Source: Lacrimispora sphenoides JCM 1415 (lineage in GTDB: Bacteria > Bacillota > Clostridia > Lachnospirales > Lachnospiraceae). From it: a stretch of DNA of 64,000 nt. The stretch spans positions 558,001-622,000 of the forward strand of contig NZ_LT630003.1 in the NCBI RefSeq assembly GCF_900105615.1. Direction: 5' to 3'. The position numbers and the translations under genes were made by a program. Below are positions 61,423 to 64,000 of this stretch, piece after piece; position 1 is the first letter of the stretch, and each line of letters opens with the position of its first letter. Below the pieces are notes generated by a model. That model was not told where the DNA came from and did no database searches. It was given only the letters and a program-made list of their open reading frames with translations.

Positions 61423-62704
61423 TCTTGGACTGAAAGTTGCCTCTCTGGTGCTAGCCTTTGCAGTATGGATGGCTGTTGTCAACATTTCCAATCCCATCAT
61501 TGACGATTCCCAGATAGTTACGGTCGAGGTGCTCAATGAGGATGTGCTGGAGGCTTCCAATTTAACCTATGAAATTGTGGGAAAGGATTCGGTAACAATC
61601 AGTTATCAGGTGAGAACAAGAGACCGTTCCCTCTTGAGGGCTTCGGACTTTCATGCCTATGTAGATTTAAAGGATTATAACGTGACTGGAGCCATTCCGA
61701 TCACGGTGGAGATTAATAAAGATAAAGAAAACCTTGTAAAGAGCGATGCCATTACGGCTAAACCAATGGTGATCCGAATCAGAACGGAAGAGCTTCAGCG
61801 CAAGAAGTTTGATCTTCAGGTTCAGACCAAAGGAAACCAGGAGGACGGGTATGAATTGGGAATGATCACCCTTTCACCGGATTATGTGACAGTGGAAGGT
61901 CCCGAATCCCAGATCGGCCAGATCAACCATATGGGAATCGAAATCGATGTGGATAATGCCAATGCGGATATAAAGGGAGTGGCTAATCCGGTCTTTTACG
62001 ATGCCAACGGCAACAAGATGCCGGAACTGGAAAATAAGGTAACTGTTAACAGGCATGAGATCGAATATACGGTATCTGTGCTAAAGGCAAAAAATCTTAC
62101 GATCAACTTCGAGGTTTCAGGGGAAGTGGCAAAAGGATACCGGTATACGGGATTGGAATCTAACTTTAAATCCGTGCCGGTGGTAGGTACGAATTCCCTT
62201 CTTGCCTCCCTGACCAGCTTATCTGTTTCTTCTGATAAGCTGAATATTGACGGTGCCACCTCTGATAAGGTGGTTCAGCTGGATTTAAGCCAGTATCTGC
62301 CGCCAAACACCTCTATTGCAGGGGAAGAATATAAGAATGTAACCGTGAAGCTGAAGGTAGAACCATTGACTACCAGGGTATTCACTTTAAAACTGAAGAA
62401 TCTGGATAAAAAAGGTGCAGAAGCTGATTACGATTACAGTTTTGATAAAGAAACTTCTGATGTTACGGTAAAAGGGCTCAAAGCAGATTTGGATGCATTG
62501 ACGGAAACGAACTTGAATGCAGTTCTTGACGTAACGGACCAGGAGGCTGGCCCTCATGCCGGAATGGTGACATTTGAGGTTTCAGGAGGATTGGAAGTGG
62601 TTGGTTATACACCTTTCAATGTGACGGTAACCCATAAGAATCCTGGACCCGGAACGGATGAAAGTACTACAGCCACTTCTGCGGAAGTGCCTGAGTCACA
62701 ATGA
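61400..62704 (+). CDS. cdaR: CdaR, YbbR-domain regulator of CdaA
   Basis: A 434-aa extracellular protein anchored by one N-terminal helix (LGLKVASLVLAFAVWMAVVN, about 7-26). Three or four YbbR repeats follow (for example YVTVEGPESQIGQINHMGIE, KNLTINFEVSGEVAKGYRYT). A Ser/Thr/Glu-rich C-terminus follows. CdaR binds and modulates CdaA in Firmicutes. The gene begins inside the cdaA end, as in related genomes. The usual third gene, glmM, is not next; ptsH is. Confidence 0.9.
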   Translation: MKEKLLNNLGLKVASLVLAFAVWMAVVNISNPIIDDSQIVTVEVLNEDVLEASNLTYEIVGKDSVTISYQVRTRDRSLLRASDFHAYVDLKDYNVTGAIPITVEINKDKENLVKSDAITAKPMVIRIRTEELQRKKFDLQVQTKGNQEDGYELGMITLSPDYVTVEGPESQIGQINHMGIEIDVDNANADIKGVANPVFYDANGNKMPELENKVTVNRHEIEYTVSVLKAKNLTINFEVSGEVAKGYRYTGLESNFKSVPVVGTNSLLASLTSLSVSSDKLNIDGATSDKVVQLDLSQYLPPNTSIAGEEYKNVTVKLKVEPLTTRVFTLKLKNLDKKGAEADYDYSFDKETSDVTVKGLKADLDALTETNLNAVLDVTDQEAGPHAGMVTFEVSGGLEVVGYTPFNVTVTHKNPGPGTDESTTATSAEVPESQ

Positions 62705-62741
62705 GAACGTTTGATGAAGGAATGGAGGGAGGGAATTCAGT

Positions 62742-63005
62742 ATGGTTAGTGCTAAAGTTGTTATAAAGAATCCTACCGGCCTGCACCTAAGGCCGGCGGG
62801 GATTCTTTGTAAGGAAGCCATGAACTTTAATTCTTCGGTGAGTTTTCGATTTAAGAACACCACCGCCAATGCGAAAAGCGTGCTTAGCGTATTGGGTGCC
62901 TGCGTAAAAAGCGGGGATGAGATTACTTTTGTCTGTGAGGGAGCAGATGAGGAGGAAGCTCTGGCAACCATGGTCAAGGCTGTTGAAGAGGGTCTTGGCG
63001 AATAG
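62742..63005 (+). CDS. ptsH: HPr phosphocarrier protein
   Basis: An 87-aa HPr. Active-site His15 is in NPTGLHLRPAG and regulatory Ser46 is in NAKSVLSVLGAC, the site of HPr kinase in Gram-positives. Both key residues are intact, so it can serve sugar transport and CcpA-dependent catabolite control. GGAGGGAG precedes the ATG. The EI gene starts 34 bases later. It would feed the PTS systems at 1-1241 and 34870-39748. Confidence 0.93.
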   Translation: MVSAKVVIKNPTGLHLRPAGILCKEAMNFNSSVSFRFKNTTANAKSVLSVLGACVKSGDEITFVCEGADEEEALATMVKAVEEGLGE

Positions 63006-63039
63006 ATTAATGATCCAGTAATTAATAAGGAGGCTAATT

Positions 63040-64000
63040 ATGTTTAAAGGAACAAGTGCATCTGCGGGAATCGGTATTGGGAAGGCCGTTAACGTGGAAG
63101 AAGCAGAACTTAAGATCAGGAAAGAGGCAATAACGGATCCGGAGGCTGAAAAGGCCCGCTTTCAGGCAGCAGTCAAACAGGCCATGGAAGAGACAGGCCT
63201 TCTGGCACAGGATCTGGCAACTAAAGTGGGAGAGAAGGAAGCGGAGATTTTAAATGGTCATTTATTGCTCCTTTCCGATCCAATGCTCACAGGTGAGATC
63301 GAAAATTCCATAACAGGGGAGAAGGTTAACAGCGAATATGCGGTTGAAAATGTATGCAATACTTATGCCGATATGTTTGCTTCTATGGGAGACGAGCTCA
63401 TGCAGCAGAGAGCAACGGACATGCACGATATCAAAACCCGTGTGCAGAAGATACTTATGGGGGTAAGCTCTGTGGATATTTCCGCTCTGCCGGAAGGAAG
63501 TGTGATTGTAGCAAGAGATTTAACACCTTCCATGACAGCCGGGATCAATCCGGAAAAGGTAGTAGGTATTGTCACAGAACTGGGAGGAAAGACATCCCAC
63601 AGTGCAATTCTTGCAAGAGCCTTGGAAATTCCTGCAGTGGTTGCCATTGAGGGATTTTTAGGCCAGGTATCCGATGGAGATGATATGATACTGGATGGTT
63701 CTCAGGGAATTGTCATCGTAAAGCCGGAAGATTCGTTAAAAGCGGAGTATTCCGTAAAAAGAGAAGCCTTTTTAAAGGAAAAGAAGGAACTGGAGCAATA
63801 CATCGGAAAGCCTACTGTGACAAAGGATGGCACGACCATTGAATTGGTAGCCAATATCGGAAAGCCTGAGGATGTGGAAAAGGTTCTACATTATGATGGG
63901 GAAGGAATCGGACTGTTCCGTACGGAATTTTTGTTTATGGACCGTACATCAATGCCAACAGAGGACGAGCAGTTTGAAGCTTACCGGAAGGTTGCGGTTG
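63040..64000 (+). CDS. ptsI: PTS enzyme I (3' end outside window)
   Basis: Phosphoenolpyruvate-protein phosphotransferase; 320 codons are visible and the frame is open to the last base. The N-terminus is FKGTSASAGIGIGKAV. The phospho-histidine is His187 in ELGGKTSHSAILARALEIPA, and the start of the PEP-binding domain shows EGIGLFRTEFLFMDRTSMPT near residue 288. AAGGAGG precedes the ATG at 63040. It transfers phosphate from PEP to HPr encoded just upstream. A full protein should be about 540-580 aa, so roughly 40% is missing. Confidence 0.95.
   Translation, partial: MFKGTSASAGIGIGKAVNVEEAELKIRKEAITDPEAEKARFQAAVKQAMEETGLLAQDLATKVGEKEAEILNGHLLLLSDPMLTGEIENSITGEKVNSEYAVENVCNTYADMFASMGDELMQQRATDMHDIKTRVQKILMGVSSVDISALPEGSVIVARDLTPSMTAGINPEKVVGIVTELGGKTSHSAILARALEIPAVVAIEGFLGQVSDGDDMILDGSQGIVIVKPEDSLKAEYSVKREAFLKEKKELEQYIGKPTVTKDGTTIELVANIGKPEDVEKVLHYDGEGIGLFRTEFLFMDRTSMPTEDEQFEAYRKVAV

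Overview
The window looks like a chromosomal segment of a Gram-positive anaerobe of the class Clostridia, most likely family Lachnospiraceae (Lacrimispora / Clostridium saccharolyticum-like). This is inferred from moderate GC, strong AGGAGG ribosome-binding sites, fructose-family and PRD-type PTS genes, a cdaA-cdaR pair, a Spo0A-C-like small protein and the general clostridial gene style. No rRNA, tRNA, CRISPR array, insertion sequence or phage gene was seen.

Layout. (1) 1-1241: tail of a fructose-family PTS transporter (EIIC, EIIB). (2) 1480-12374: a strong promoter, a ~215-nt leader ending in an attenuator-like terminator, then twelve tightly packed genes: a Liv-type amino-acid ABC transporter, a cytidylate-kinase-like protein, a class IV aminotransferase, a DUF4392 protein, PxpB, PxpC, a DUF1445 protein and PxpA. 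Together they look like an uptake and catabolic route for D-glutamate / 5-oxoproline. (3) 12.4-22.7 kb: an AT-richer accessory stretch with PAP2 phosphatase, membrane-tailed XRE regulator, two-gene AraC/PPOX unit, GNAT, a fragment of a sugar ABC permease, a LytTR two-component system, small hypotheticals and a MATE exporter. (4) 23.3-34.7 kb: a purine/allantoate degradation cluster (allC, MFS, allE, allD, allF/fdrA, allG, allH, DAACS symporter, pucR). (5) 34.8-41.5 kb: a second fructose-family PTS operon with class II aldolase, PRD regulator, EIIA, aldo/keto reductase and an RpiB/LacAB-like isomerase, substrate unknown. It is followed by a GH4 6-phospho-glycosidase and an RpiR regulator. (6) 44.9-51.1 kb: MarR-controlled heterodimeric ABC exporter with two membrane-fusion-type adaptors. 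(7) 51.1-54.1 kb: HxlR regulator with a Cys-rich tail, a PPOX protein, a frameshifted larE behind a structured leader, and an Fe/Mn superoxide dismutase with a Cys-rich tail. (8) 54.3-59.0 kb: MacAB-like adaptor/ATPase and two paralogous permeases. (9) 59.1-64.0 kb: two membrane proteins, cdaA, cdaR, ptsH and the first third or more of ptsI, running off the window.

Most unusual points: separate bacterial homologues of both halves of mammalian D-glutamate cyclase in one operon with 5-oxoprolinase and a Liv transporter; two structured 5' leaders (upstream of livJ and of larE) that match no riboswitch class I recognise; an allantoate/oxamate cluster lacking allantoinase and carbamate kinase; and an apparent AUA start for cdaA. 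All function calls come from reading the sequence and from family knowledge; no database search was run.
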